From Planktothrix serta PCC 8927 (lineage in GTDB: Bacteria; Cyanobacteriota; Cyanobacteriia; Cyanobacteriales; Microcoleaceae), in NCBI RefSeq assembly GCF_900010725.2, contig NZ_LR734879.1:23807-85974 (forward strand): a stretch of 62,168 nt of DNA, written 5' to 3'. Position 1 is the first letter of the stretch, and every line of letters starts with the position of its first letter. The notes under the pieces are model-generated. The model was not told the DNA's origin. It did not search any database and saw only the letters and a list, made by a program, of their open reading frames with translations. Shown one piece after another: positions 16,724 to 25,818 of this stretch. The translations under genes were made by a program, and so were the position numbers.

Positions 16724-17371
16724 ATGAGTCAATTATCTGCAATCAATCTCGGTCGTAAAATTCACTCTCGATGGATTTGGCGAGGGGTTAACTTAATGTT
16801 ATCCCCTGGGGTTTGTTTAGGTTTAGTCGGGGCGACAGGAACCGGAAAAACCCTATTATTAAAAACGTTAGCCGGGTTAGATCCCATTGATGAGGGCAAA
16901 ATTCAACTCGAAAATCGCCTATTAACTCAATGTTATATGCCTGAATACCGTTCTTTAGTGATTTATCTGCATCAACGCCCTATTTTATTAGAAGGAACTG
17001 TAGAAACGAACTTAAAAATGGTTTATAATCTATCTGTTCATCGTCAAAAATGCTACAATTCGCAACGGGTAGAAAACTGGTTTTTAGACCTAGGGCGATC
17101 GCCCTATTTCCTCCAACAATCTACTCAAAATTTATCAGGAGGAGAAACTCAATTAGTGGCTTTAATTCGAGCATTACAATTAGATCCATTAGTCTTATTA
17201 TTAGATGAACCCACAGCCTCTTTAGATCCCACAACAACCCAACAAGTAGAGTCTTTAATTCAACGTTGGTTAACGGAAAATCCAGAACGAGCTTGTATTT
17301 GGACAAGTCATGATTCTAAACAATTGTGTCGGGTAACTCAAGTTCAACAAGAATTAGTTTCTCATCCTTAA
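16724..17371 (+). CDS. fetA: FetA-type ABC transporter ATP-binding protein
   Basis: 215 residues. Walker A VGATGTGKTLLLKTLAG, signature LSGGETQLVALIRAL and Walker B VLLLDEPTASLDP are all present. The small size and the adjacent UPF0014 membrane gene identify the FetAB (YbbL/YbbM) type, which in Escherichia coli is linked to iron export and oxidative-stress resistance. The substrate in cyanobacteria is not proven. The partner starts 21 bp downstream. Confidence 0.85.
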   Translation: MSQLSAINLGRKIHSRWIWRGVNLMLSPGVCLGLVGATGTGKTLLLKTLAGLDPIDEGKIQLENRLLTQCYMPEYRSLVIYLHQRPILLEGTVETNLKMVYNLSVHRQKCYNSQRVENWFLDLGRSPYFLQQSTQNLSGGETQLVALIRALQLDPLVLLLDEPTASLDPTTTQQVESLIQRWLTENPERACIWTSHDSKQLCRVTQVQQELVSHP

Positions 17372-17392
17372 TGTTATCTTATTTATCCTAAA

Positions 17393-18187
17393 ATGTCTAG
17401 TAGTTATATTCCGATTAGTTTAGAACAATTAGCCCTATCTGTTTTATTCATTCTGATTAATATTGTTCTATCATTAGGACTCAGATTAGGTTTAGCGCAA
17501 ACATTAGTGATTGCTAGTGTGCGAATGGTCGTGCAGTTATTATTAATTGGATATGTCTTAAATTGGCTGTTTGCCTTATCCCATCCTTTTCCGATTATTG
17601 CCTTAGCAATAATCATGACAACTATTGCAGGCATTTCTAGTGTAAATCGTACCTCACGGAGATTTTTAGGAATTTACTGGCGAAGTTTATTATCGGTTTT
17701 TCTCTCCTCATTTTTGATTACCAATTTAACAACTTTTGGCATTATTCAAGTGCAACCTTGGTATGATCCGCAATACTTTATTCCCCTGTTAGGAATGGTA
17801 TTAGGAAATACCCTGACTGGGATTTCTTTAGGATTAGATCGATTCATGGAATCTTTAGTCAATCATCGTCAAAAAATTGAAACCTTATTAGCATTAGGCG
17901 CAACTCGTTGGGAAGCAACTCATGAGGAAGTTAAAACCGCCCTGAAAACCGGAATGATCCCCACAATTAATTCGATGATGGTGATGGGAATTGTTAGTTT
18001 ACCTGGTATGATGACGGGTCAAATTTTAGCAGGTGCAAATCCTTTAGATGCGGTACGATATCAGATTATTATTATCTTTGCGATCGCCTCAGCTACAGCT
18101 TTAGGAACATTAGGAGTGGTATTATTAGCTTGGCAAGCTTTACTCAATTCTTCCCATCAACTCTGTTTAGATCGTTTGACAAAATGA
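17393..18187 (+). CDS. fetB: FetB-type membrane protein (UPF0014)
   Basis: 264 residues with about seven hydrophobic segments. Family motifs are LRLGLAQTLVIASVRMVVQLLLIGYVL, LGMVLGNTLTGISLGLDRF and SMMVMGIVSLPGMMTGQILAGANP. It is the permease of the transporter whose ATPase is the preceding gene (21-bp gap, same operon). Predicted role: export of iron or another metal across the plasma membrane. Confidence 0.85.
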   Translation: MSSSYIPISLEQLALSVLFILINIVLSLGLRLGLAQTLVIASVRMVVQLLLIGYVLNWLFALSHPFPIIALAIIMTTIAGISSVNRTSRRFLGIYWRSLLSVFLSSFLITNLTTFGIIQVQPWYDPQYFIPLLGMVLGNTLTGISLGLDRFMESLVNHRQKIETLLALGATRWEATHEEVKTALKTGMIPTINSMMVMGIVSLPGMMTGQILAGANPLDAVRYQIIIIFAIASATALGTLGVVLLAWQALLNSSHQLCLDRLTK

Positions 18188-18750
18188 AACCAGTTTCATA
18201 GTATAATAGACTAACTGCATCTTCCTTTTTTAGCGATCACGTCCATAAAAACACAAATCATTGAGTCAGAGTCGAGGGGTGATGATGTGTTCGGCAATGT
18301 GGCACTCCACTTTAAGAAAAATTAAGATAAACTATAGATAACCCTCTACTCACAAAACTTTCGGTTCAAAAACAGTCTGTTTTGATACAGAAAAGTTTTT
18401 CCTGGGAGTTCTGTCACATCTTCTTTTACTACTGTTCCTCTAATTTATAACCCTAAAAATAGAGGTTTTTAATGCTTGAGGGTTAAGGGAAAAACTGTAA
18501 TGATCTGAGAAAAACAAACCCGTTTTTTGAGTTCCTCGTATTTCTCTTGTGCCCTTGTTATCTACCCTAACCTTAGTAATGTGCCTGTAGTCCTTAATTA
18601 ACCTGAAGTGATGATCAATTAATTCGTTCATCCCTACGCGGAAATCAATTGTTTGATCAAAGCAGAGTTGAGTCTAACTGTATAAAAATTCAGAGACTCT
18701 TAATAACAAAAGACTACGATTATTCAGTGTTTAAAAATTGAGGAGAATCC
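18188..18750. other. 563-bp intergenic region without a recognised gene
   Basis: An A/T-rich spacer. Imperfect inverted repeats (about 18354-18400, AAAACTTT with AAAGTTTT) could form a stem-loop in RNA. An open frame on the minus strand (18440-18631) has no family similarity or ribosome site, so I do not call it. The last ~30 bp contain the AGGAG ribosome site of the next gene. A regulatory RNA cannot be excluded, but I see no known family. Confidence 0.4.
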
Positions 18751-18969
18751 TTGAGTATGGGTGCAATCCATAAGCTGGTTAACCAGACTTTAGAACAGGG
18801 TTATTTAACCCAAAAGGTTGAAGCAGAACTCAGAGAACTGTTACAAACAACCAAATATAGCCAAGATGATTTTGAAGCGTTTATTCGATTACAAAATGCT
18901 GCAATTGATGGATTAGTAAAACAAGAATCCCGTGAACAATTAAAAATCTTAAGCATAGCAATTGCTTGA
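18751..18969 (+). CDS. Small conserved helical protein of unknown function
   Basis: 72 residues from a TTG start at 18751 (AGGAG at 18740-18744, spacing 6), or 70 from the ATG at 18757, the more usual codon but further from the ribosome site. The sequence GAIHKLVNQTLEQGYLTQKVEAELRELLQTTKYSQDD is all helical, with a charged centre, and looks like a conserved soluble cyanobacterial protein. I do not know a function. A strong terminator follows it. Confidence 0.65.
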   Translation: MSMGAIHKLVNQTLEQGYLTQKVEAELRELLQTTKYSQDDFEAFIRLQNAAIDGLVKQESREQLKILSIAIA

Positions 18970-19005
18970 GAAATAATGGCTCACTAAAACATCCCTTAAT
19001 TGTCG

Positions 19006-19075
19006 GGTGCGTCGGCGGAATATTAGATCTTAAAAAATCTAATCATAAATCCGCCGCCCGCACCAACTTTTTTTA
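19006..19075 (+). terminator. Rho-independent-type terminator
   Basis: GGTGCGTCGGCGGA (19006-19019) pairs with TCCGCCGCCCGCACC (19050-19064). An inner TTAGAT/ATCTAA stem sits inside, and a run of eight T residues follows. It lies 36 bp after the small gene ending at 18969 and is built from the GGTGCGT-type palindrome also seen near 50130 and 60850. Confidence 0.75.
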
Positions 19076-19179
19076 ATTTCAAACAAAAATTTAGTTGCTG
19101 GCGCGAGACCATTAGTGTCAACTTTAACGCTAAAAGTAGGCGATCAAACCATAATTTCCTTGATCTGATCCCAAGTCAA

Positions 19180-19560
19180 TGATCCCCCCTAACCCTGCTT
19201 AACAAGCAGGGCTGTTTCATTCTCGGATCTAAAATGCGATCGCCTGAGAATAGAGGGCGGGTTTAGGGAGATAATTACTGATCATTAAAGCTCGTCTCGG
19301 AACCCGCCCCTACGGTTTAATTGTTGATTATTGCTCAAATGCGATGCCGCAAGGCGGCGGCTACGCCATCAGATTTTTTCAACAACAAAATGTAGGGGCG
19401 GGTTCTGTAATTATCTTCAATTCTAACCAATAATCTGACTAAACCCGCCCATCTTCAATGAGATCGCCTTTTTACTATTAATATGAAATCCCTAAATGAT
19501 CCCCCCAACTCCCCAGGGCTGTTTCAAAGTCAGATCTAAAATGCGATCGCTAGATGGGTT
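19180..19560. repeat. Intergenic cluster of GGGCGGGTTT and CCCCCTAACCC repeats
   Basis: Two ~60-bp units with inverted GGGCGGGTTT / AACCCGCCCCTAC ends lie at about 19253-19313 and 19391-19450, in opposite orientation. GATCCCCCCTAACCC units with the AACAAGCAGGGCTGTTTC tail type lie at about 19180-19215 and 19498-19530. HIP1 octamers are interspersed. No gene is seen between 18970 and 19657. Confidence 0.7.
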
Positions 19561-19657
19561 AACCTCTGAACGGATTGACGCAGGTATTCCAGTAGAACAT
19601 ACTACCAAAAGTTTTGTGATATTATGATCAACGGTATAAGTTTCTAACTAAACTACC

Positions 19658-20818
19658 TTGAGTGAGATTTGTACGGCAGTTACCCCTGGTCAATCTTTGA
19701 CCGATTTCCAAAAAACAGGTTTGGAATGGGTAGGGCGTCTACAGGGTGGGCGAGATGTGGTACTGGCCATTGACCTAACCGAAAGCGTTGGTTTGAATGA
19801 TGAGGGCCACATTCGGTTACGCCAAATTGTTGAAGACAGCTTAAAATCAGGAGATACGGTTTATGTTGTGCCTTTTGCTACAAAAGTTAATCCTTTAGAA
19901 CCGGAGATTAACCCCCTAAAATTAGAAGCTGCCATTCAGTTTAAGGGGAAAACTGATGTAGAAAAGATTTTGCAAGTGATTCCGTTTCAGGCGAATCTGA
20001 ATCTGCAAAATACTGATATTCAACGGGCTGAGTTAACCATCTATCAAGGTTTAGCGGATCTGAATCAATGTCGTTTAACCCAGAATCAACCGATTAAACC
20101 CCAATCGGTGGTTTGGATTACCGATGCACAACTATTCACGAAATCCCCCGCGAATTCCCAAGAATGGATAGAAACCCCAGGGGACAGTCCCTTTCGAGTG
20201 GGAACGTCTCAAGAAACACAACAGCGTCAACAGTGGTTAGAAAAATTACCATTAATCCCCCGTTCTCTCTCAATTAAAACCCAAGATCAGCAAAAATATA
20301 ACCTGACTATTGTTGATCTTCCCCCCACTGTCCAAGAATTTTGTACTCCTACACCCGGATTAAAACAAACTTGTTTAGTCCCCCCGTATTTATGGAAACA
20401 GTTATCCTTACCTGCGTTAACTTTAGTCATCCTAATTCTAGCTAGTATAGGTCTAGGAATTAAAGTTTATTATCTCAATAAAAAATGGAAAATTACTATC
20501 AATTTCGCAGATAAAAAAACAGAAGAACAAACCGTTTATCTGCGTAATCATCAAAGAATTTCTATCGGTGAATATGAATCTAACTGCAACCATTCTATTG
20601 ATACACCAGGAGCAGAAATTCGAGGTTATTTAATGAGGAAAGGAGAAAAATTATATTTAGAACCAACCCCAGATAGTCTCCTTGAATATAACGGTCAAAA
20701 CCTGACTAAAAAAACACCTATATCCGGTGTTTCATTTCAATTAAATTGTCCCTATTCAAAAACAGGAAATTCTCAAGCCAAAAAGAATTACGAATTTACA
20801 ATTAAAATTCAAAAATAA
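19658..20818 (+). CDS. vWA-domain membrane protein of an FtsZ-like/OmpA system
   Basis: 386 residues. A von Willebrand A domain (~33-240) has the MIDAS motif DLTESVG (D-x-T-x-S, one Ser replaced by Thr) and WITDAQ. One transmembrane segment follows (~252-273, LPALTLVILILASIGLGIKVYYL). The ~115-residue C-terminal beta-rich domain resembles an FHA fold (ISIGEYESNCNHSI ... LLEYNGQNL) but lacks the FHA phosphopeptide-binding residues. Lys-rich NKKWK after the helix suggests a cytoplasmic C-terminus and a periplasmic vWA domain. Yet no signal peptide is visible: a stop lies three codons before the TTG at 19658 and no ribosome site is obvious. The start may be wrong, or the N-terminus lost. First gene of a four-gene operon. 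Confidence 0.75.
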   Translation: MSEICTAVTPGQSLTDFQKTGLEWVGRLQGGRDVVLAIDLTESVGLNDEGHIRLRQIVEDSLKSGDTVYVVPFATKVNPLEPEINPLKLEAAIQFKGKTDVEKILQVIPFQANLNLQNTDIQRAELTIYQGLADLNQCRLTQNQPIKPQSVVWITDAQLFTKSPANSQEWIETPGDSPFRVGTSQETQQRQQWLEKLPLIPRSLSIKTQDQQKYNLTIVDLPPTVQEFCTPTPGLKQTCLVPPYLWKQLSLPALTLVILILASIGLGIKVYYLNKKWKITINFADKKTEEQTVYLRNHQRISIGEYESNCNHSIDTPGAEIRGYLMRKGEKLYLEPTPDSLLEYNGQNLTKKTPISGVSFQLNCPYSKTGNSQAKKNYEFTIKIQK

Positions 20819-20835
20819 CCAGGGAGAAATTAATC

Positions 20836-23800
20836 ATGCAATCTAACGACTATCAACTACAAGGAATTCAACGGACAATTTGTATTGGATTAGGAGGAAC
20901 TGGACGAGACGTTTTAATGCGACTGCGACGGTTAATTGTGGAACAGTATGGGGATTTAACAAAATTGCCAATTGTTAGTTTTGTTCATATTGATACCGAT
21001 AAAACAGCAACTCAAGGCTCAAGTTTAAAAACAGGTAATACTTATCGGGGTGTTGATTTAAGTTTCCGAGATTCTGAAAAAATTAATGCGATTCTAACCG
21101 CCGCCGAAGTGACTAATTTTGTTCAGGGAGTAGAACAGCGTTCTAATTATGATCGTCAAGGGCCTTATGATCATATTTCGCGGTGGTTTCCCCCCCAGTT
21201 ACTGCGTAATATTAGAGCAGTTGAAGAAGGAGCAAAAGGAATTCGACCTGTGGGAAGATTAGCCTTTTTCCATAATTATCAAAAGATTAGAACCGCCATT
21301 GAAACCGCAGAAAGACGAACGATGGGGCATGAAGCTATTCTACTCAAATCAGGATTAAAAGTTGATCCCGGATTAAATATTTTTGTAGTTGGTTCTTTGT
21401 GTGGTGGAACCGGAAGCGGAATGTTTTTAGATATAGCCTATAGTTTAAGAAAATTATATGGAGATAAAGGGACTCAATTATTAGGATATTTAGTCATTAG
21501 TCCGCAATTATATAGCAATGCTTCCTATATGAATGCTAATACTTATGCCGCCTTAAAAGAATTAAATCATTACAGCAGTCCGGGGACTCGATTTGAAGCC
21601 TGTTATGATATGCAAAATTTAGTTCTGGTTAAAGAACCTCGCGCCCCCTTTGATTATACTTATTTAATCTCTAATCAAACTAACGGTGAATATACAATAT
21701 TAGAACAGCAAAAATTATGTAATGTGATTGCTCATAAAATTGCGTTAGATTTTTTAGGAGAATTAGCACCCGTCGCTAAAGGAATGCGGGATAATTTATT
21801 AACCCATTTAATTCAAGCGGATAATCACCCCCGTCCTAATCCTCAAGGGTATTTAACCTTTGGGTTAGCTGCTATTTATTTCCCGCGTGAAATTATTGTT
21901 AAAATTGCCTTAAATCGGATTAGTTTAAAACTATTAAATTTTTGGTTAAATGGTGAAGGACAAAGCCCTGACCCCCAATTAATACTTGAACAATTTATGA
22001 TCAAGTATAAATGGCATAGTGATTCAAAAGAACGGGATGGCTTTACAGAACGATTAACAGAATCCGTTCAAGAAGGGAGTCAAAGTTTTACTAATACCTT
22101 GACGAAATGGAGAAACAACTTAATCAACAACAAAATCAATGAATGTAAGAATCGAGAGAATCGTTTGGAATTAAAAACAGATTTATCGTGGCAATTTAGA
22201 GCCCAATTTAGAAAGGTTCAGCCGGGAGAAAACGAAACAACGCGAGGGATTTGGTTGACGCGGTTATTACAGATACGCCCCGTTATTACTAAACAGTTAA
22301 AAGATCATATTAATGAGTTTATTGCTGAATTGATGACCCCCAGTAATCCTAATTTTTCGATTAAAACTGTTCGGGACTGGTTAGATGCGATGGAAACGGA
22401 TTTAAACAGTTATCAACGTCAGTTAGAGGAAGAAATTTCTCAAGCTGGAGGAATGAAAAAAATCGAAGATATGGAGAATAAATGGCGAGATATACAACGG
22501 GAAATAGATGATATTGAGGAGAAAATAGAACTGCCATTATTTAATAGCAAAAATCGCAATATCCAGAAAAAAGCCGAGAGTGCTGTTAGGAAAATTTTTA
22601 AGTTAATTGAAGATAATTTTAAGTTAACAGCGAATCAGGAAGCCTTAAAAATTGTCGGCGATTTGCAAAAATATATTAGAGATTATTCGGTGCAAACCTC
22701 CGGTTTTAGCCGAGTTATTGAAAATTGGAAAACTGACTATGAAAAAGAACAGAAAGATCTAATCAATTCTAATTTTAATGAAATGAGTGGAGAGGCAATT
22801 TTCGCTCAAGAAGATATTGAAGAATGTTATCAAACCCTCTTGCCAGAGATTAATTTTCGCTCTCAGTTAGTGTTAGTGAGTAAAGATATTACGGAAGCAT
22901 CAGGTGTGGAAGAATCCCTCTCTTATTTGATGGATCGTAGCACTTTAGAACAACTGAAAACCGAAATTAATCAAGAAATAGATAGTGTATTTGGTTCCCG
23001 TAGTAATCAAATTGTCAAATCTGTCATTAAGCGTTTTATCCAAAATTATTCCGCTTCAGTCCGTCCTATCCGTTTAGGGCAAATTATCCAAGAAGCTGAA
23101 CCTTTATTGCGTTTAAATTCCAGTGATCCTTATTTTTCTAACTTACCTGATAAACTCAAACAATTTATTGGATTTAAAGATACGGACGAATTAGACGTTA
23201 ACCAATTTAAAAGTATCCTGACTCACGATTTAGGCATCGATCCAACCATCCTAAAACCCTCTCAAGCTGAAGATCAAATTTTAATCGTCAAGGAATATGG
23301 CGGGTTTCCTTTAAGATTGATTAATGGTTTAGAAGAAATCAGAAATCATTATATTCGAGAACAAAATCGAGAGGGGTCTTCCTGTCATTCTGATTATCAG
23401 ATTCAATTTACCGATATTATCCCCCCTGATGCACACTTAATAGAAAAATTGGCAGATGTTTTCTATCCTTGTTTGGCTTTTGAGTTAATTTTTCTAAATC
23501 CAGAAACCCAGGTTTTACAGTTGGAATATTATGATGATTTAAGAAGCTGCTATTATACAGCCGAACTCAGTCCAGTTTGGAATCAAAGTTTAGAAGAATT
23601 GGCAAATAATCAAGAAATGACAGCCACTTTAAACGAGTTATTAGAGAATGTGATTTCTCAGATTCGGCAAAATTATAATCTTTGGGAAAATAACTATTTA
23701 CTGAAGCTACAGAAGTTTGTGGATTATGTAGATAAATTACCAGAATCTAGTCCTAATTATTCCTGTAAATCAACGGTTGTCGGTGTTCGAGGAACTATTC

Positions 23801-24024
23801 TAAAAGAAGGAGTTATTAATCGTTTAATTCAACGAATTAAAGGAATTAAAGGGGAAATTACAAGTCTTCCGTCTTCTGTCAATGACCATCCCCCAGTAAG
23901 AGGTCGTGACAGTTTAGAGCGAGAATTGAAGCAGCTACAAAAAGAATTCGACCAGGGAAATTTTAATCAGAGAGGATATGAAGTAAAAAGAAAGGAAATT
24001 ATGGATAAATATGGTTTATCCTAA
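20836..24024 (+). CDS. Large FtsZ/tubulin-like protein (FtsZl1 / tubulin_2 type)
   Basis: 1062 residues. The N-terminal GTPase-like part has a Gly-rich loop CIGLGGTGRDVLMRLRR (~16-32) and the tubulin/FtsZ signature variant LCGGTGSGMFLDIAYSL (~188-204; FtsZ has GGGTGTG). Then follow ~850 residues, largely helical with coiled-coil stretches (e.g. around QLEEEISQAGGMKKIEDMENKW). The protein is far longer than FtsZ. Related proteins were predicted in comparative genomics to belong to a membrane-remodelling system with vWA and OmpA-family partners, which are exactly the neighbours here. AGGGAG precedes the ATG, 17 bp after the vWA gene. Confidence 0.8.
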   Translation: MQSNDYQLQGIQRTICIGLGGTGRDVLMRLRRLIVEQYGDLTKLPIVSFVHIDTDKTATQGSSLKTGNTYRGVDLSFRDSEKINAILTAAEVTNFVQGVEQRSNYDRQGPYDHISRWFPPQLLRNIRAVEEGAKGIRPVGRLAFFHNYQKIRTAIETAERRTMGHEAILLKSGLKVDPGLNIFVVGSLCGGTGSGMFLDIAYSLRKLYGDKGTQLLGYLVISPQLYSNASYMNANTYAALKELNHYSSPGTRFEACYDMQNLVLVKEPRAPFDYTYLISNQTNGEYTILEQQKLCNVIAHKIALDFLGELAPVAKGMRDNLLTHLIQADNHPRPNPQGYLTFGLAAIYFPREIIVKIALNRISLKLLNFWLNGEGQSPDPQLILEQFMIKYKWHSDSKERDGFTERLTESVQEGSQSFTNTLTKWRNNLINNKINECKNRENRLELKTDLSWQFRAQFRKVQPGENETTRGIWLTRLLQIRPVITKQLKDHINEFIAELMTPSNPNFSIKTVRDWLDAMETDLNSYQRQLEEEISQAGGMKKIEDMENKWRDIQREIDDIEEKIELPLFNSKNRNIQKKAESAVRKIFKLIEDNFKLTANQEALKIVGDLQKYIRDYSVQTSGFSRVIENWKTDYEKEQKDLINSNFNEMSGEAIFAQEDIEECYQTLLPEINFRSQLVLVSKDITEASGVEESLSYLMDRSTLEQLKTEINQEIDSVFGSRSNQIVKSVIKRFIQNYSASVRPIRLGQIIQEAEPLLRLNSSDPYFSNLPDKLKQFIGFKDTDELDVNQFKSILTHDLGIDPTILKPSQAEDQILIVKEYGGFPLRLINGLEEIRNHYIREQNREGSSCHSDYQIQFTDIIPPDAHLIEKLADVFYPCLAFELIFLNPETQVLQLEYYDDLRSCYYTAELSPVWNQSLEELANNQEMTATLNELLENVISQIRQNYNLWENNYLLKLQKFVDYVDKLPESSPNYSCKSTVVGVRGTILKEGVINRLIQRIKGIKGEITSLPSSVNDHPPVRGRDSLERELKQLQKEFDQGNFNQRGYEVKRKEIMDKYGLS

Positions 24025-24108
24025 CAAAAACAGTTGGGTTGTAGAATTTTTAACTCAACCCATGATTGAGTTTTTACCAGACTTATTTTAAATCTTCAGG
24101 ATGTTGCT

Positions 24109-25785
24109 ATGGCTATTTTTGTTCTCCCTCCTTGGATGTTCGCTCTGATTATTCTGTTTGTGGTTTTACCCTCGTTTATGAGTATGTATTATCGGTTAAA
24201 TCTCTATCGACATCTCAATGATTTAGCTGATAAAGTTAATCGGGTTATCAGTAAAAATGCGCCTGGAATTCAGCCTAAGATTATCACAATATTAGAACAG
24301 AGTTTTAAGCAAGCTAGTCAAAATTTAGAACAGGTGAACACGGGGGCTTTAATTGATCAAGCCTATAGTCAAGAAAAGGTTTTAGGGAAATCCTGTGAAC
24401 AAATTGATTATTTTTGTCGAATTCTTCCTAACTTACTCCTGGCTTTTGGATTAATTGGAACCTTTATTGGAATTACCATGAATTTGAATTCCTTGAGTCA
24501 AGCTATTCTTCAAAATCCAGATCAAACCAAGGATTTCATTCAGTTATTAAAGAAATTGGAAGAACCCCTAAAAGGAATGACGATCGCTTTTTCTACCAGT
24601 TTGGCGGGGTTATTCTTTAGTGCTTTGTTAACTATTTTTAACTTTTTTTACAATACCAATTTAGCTAAATATAAATTAATTAATTCTTTGGAACACTACC
24701 TCGATAATATTTATTATTCTACATTAGATAATCAAACCAGACTTGATAAAATTGTATCAGGAATGTCGAAGCAGTTTGAGAATTTTTTAACAAAATTTGG
24801 TGATACAGTTAGAGATGCTGTAGAATCAGCCATGAGAGATAATATTAAGGAAATTACACAAGCTAATGTAGAAGCGAGTCAACTAGCGCAAAAAGTTTAT
24901 AATCAATTATCAAATGTAGCTGGAACATTGGATAGAGGGGCGAATAATTTCCAGACTGCAACAGAAGCCTTTGGAAATTCTGTACAAATCAATGATAAAA
25001 TTGTGGTAAAATTAGAACAGGTTGTAGAAAGTTTTGAACAGAGTCAGGTTCCCCAACAATTATCAACAATAGCTACTAATTTCGGCGATTACCAAAAGAA
25101 TTTTTCTGACTCTGCATTGGGTTTAGCTCAAACAGTTAAATCTCTGGAAGATACCTTAACTCAACTTCAGAATTTTACTCAACAATTAGTGACGACGGAA
25201 GCCAGTTTCACTCAACTAAATCAGAGTTCATTACAAGTTTTTAAATTGCATCAAACTAATCAACAATCTCTCTCTGAGATGATTATTCAACTAAAAGAAG
25301 GATCACAGGGATTTGAATTGGCTTCACAAACCTTAGATCAGATCCAAAAACAAATTGTTGATAAATCCGATAGTTTTGTGCAAGTTCAACAAGACTTAAA
25401 AACTATCGTTGAAACAATGAATGGTTATACAAATAATGTCAATACAAAAATAGAATATTTAACTAAAGTTCTGGTTAAACTGATCAGAAATCAAGAGAAT
25501 AGTCATCAATCTTATTCTCAAGCGATCGCAGATAAATTAGACGAATCAATTAAACCTAATGTTCAGTATTTTGTTGAGATGAGATCCGATTTATCACAAG
25601 TAATTAAGATTTTACAAGCACAAAATAACCAAACAATTCACTCAGATTTATCACAAGTAATCAAACTTTTACAAGAACAAGATAACCAAACAATTCACTC
25701 AGATTTATCACAGTTAATTAAACTATTACAAGAACAAAATAACAGGAGTCAAAATAAGAAAAAATTCAAATTTTGGGGTTTATAA
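24109..25785 (+). CDS. MotA/TolQ/ExbB-like channel protein with long coiled tail (ZorA-like)
   Basis: 558 residues. There are three predicted membrane helices at ~8-28, ~104-126 and ~158-182. The second carries FGLIGTFIGI and the third AFSTSLAGLFFSAL, the two signature helices of MotA/TolQ/ExbB ion channels. Residues ~190-540 form a long Gln/Asn-rich helical tail. It ends in three 19-residue repeats (SDLSQVIKLLQEQ type) encoded by 57-bp DNA repeats at 25588-25758. A channel with a long cytoplasmic tail is the design of ZorA in Zorya anti-phage motors. The OmpA/MotB-like partner follows after 33 bp. The gene lies 84 bp after the FtsZ-like gene. Confidence 0.75.
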   Translation: MAIFVLPPWMFALIILFVVLPSFMSMYYRLNLYRHLNDLADKVNRVISKNAPGIQPKIITILEQSFKQASQNLEQVNTGALIDQAYSQEKVLGKSCEQIDYFCRILPNLLLAFGLIGTFIGITMNLNSLSQAILQNPDQTKDFIQLLKKLEEPLKGMTIAFSTSLAGLFFSALLTIFNFFYNTNLAKYKLINSLEHYLDNIYYSTLDNQTRLDKIVSGMSKQFENFLTKFGDTVRDAVESAMRDNIKEITQANVEASQLAQKVYNQLSNVAGTLDRGANNFQTATEAFGNSVQINDKIVVKLEQVVESFEQSQVPQQLSTIATNFGDYQKNFSDSALGLAQTVKSLEDTLTQLQNFTQQLVTTEASFTQLNQSSLQVFKLHQTNQQSLSEMIIQLKEGSQGFELASQTLDQIQKQIVDKSDSFVQVQQDLKTIVETMNGYTNNVNTKIEYLTKVLVKLIRNQENSHQSYSQAIADKLDESIKPNVQYFVEMRSDLSQVIKILQAQNNQTIHSDLSQVIKLLQEQDNQTIHSDLSQLIKLLQEQNNRSQNKKKFKFWGL

Positions 25786-25818
25786 AGAATACCATTAATT
25801 GTTGTTATACTTAAAACT

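Noticed and set aside
18440-18631. 63-codon minus-strand frame in the fetB downstream space
   Set aside because: No ribosome site, no recognisable family, atypical composition.
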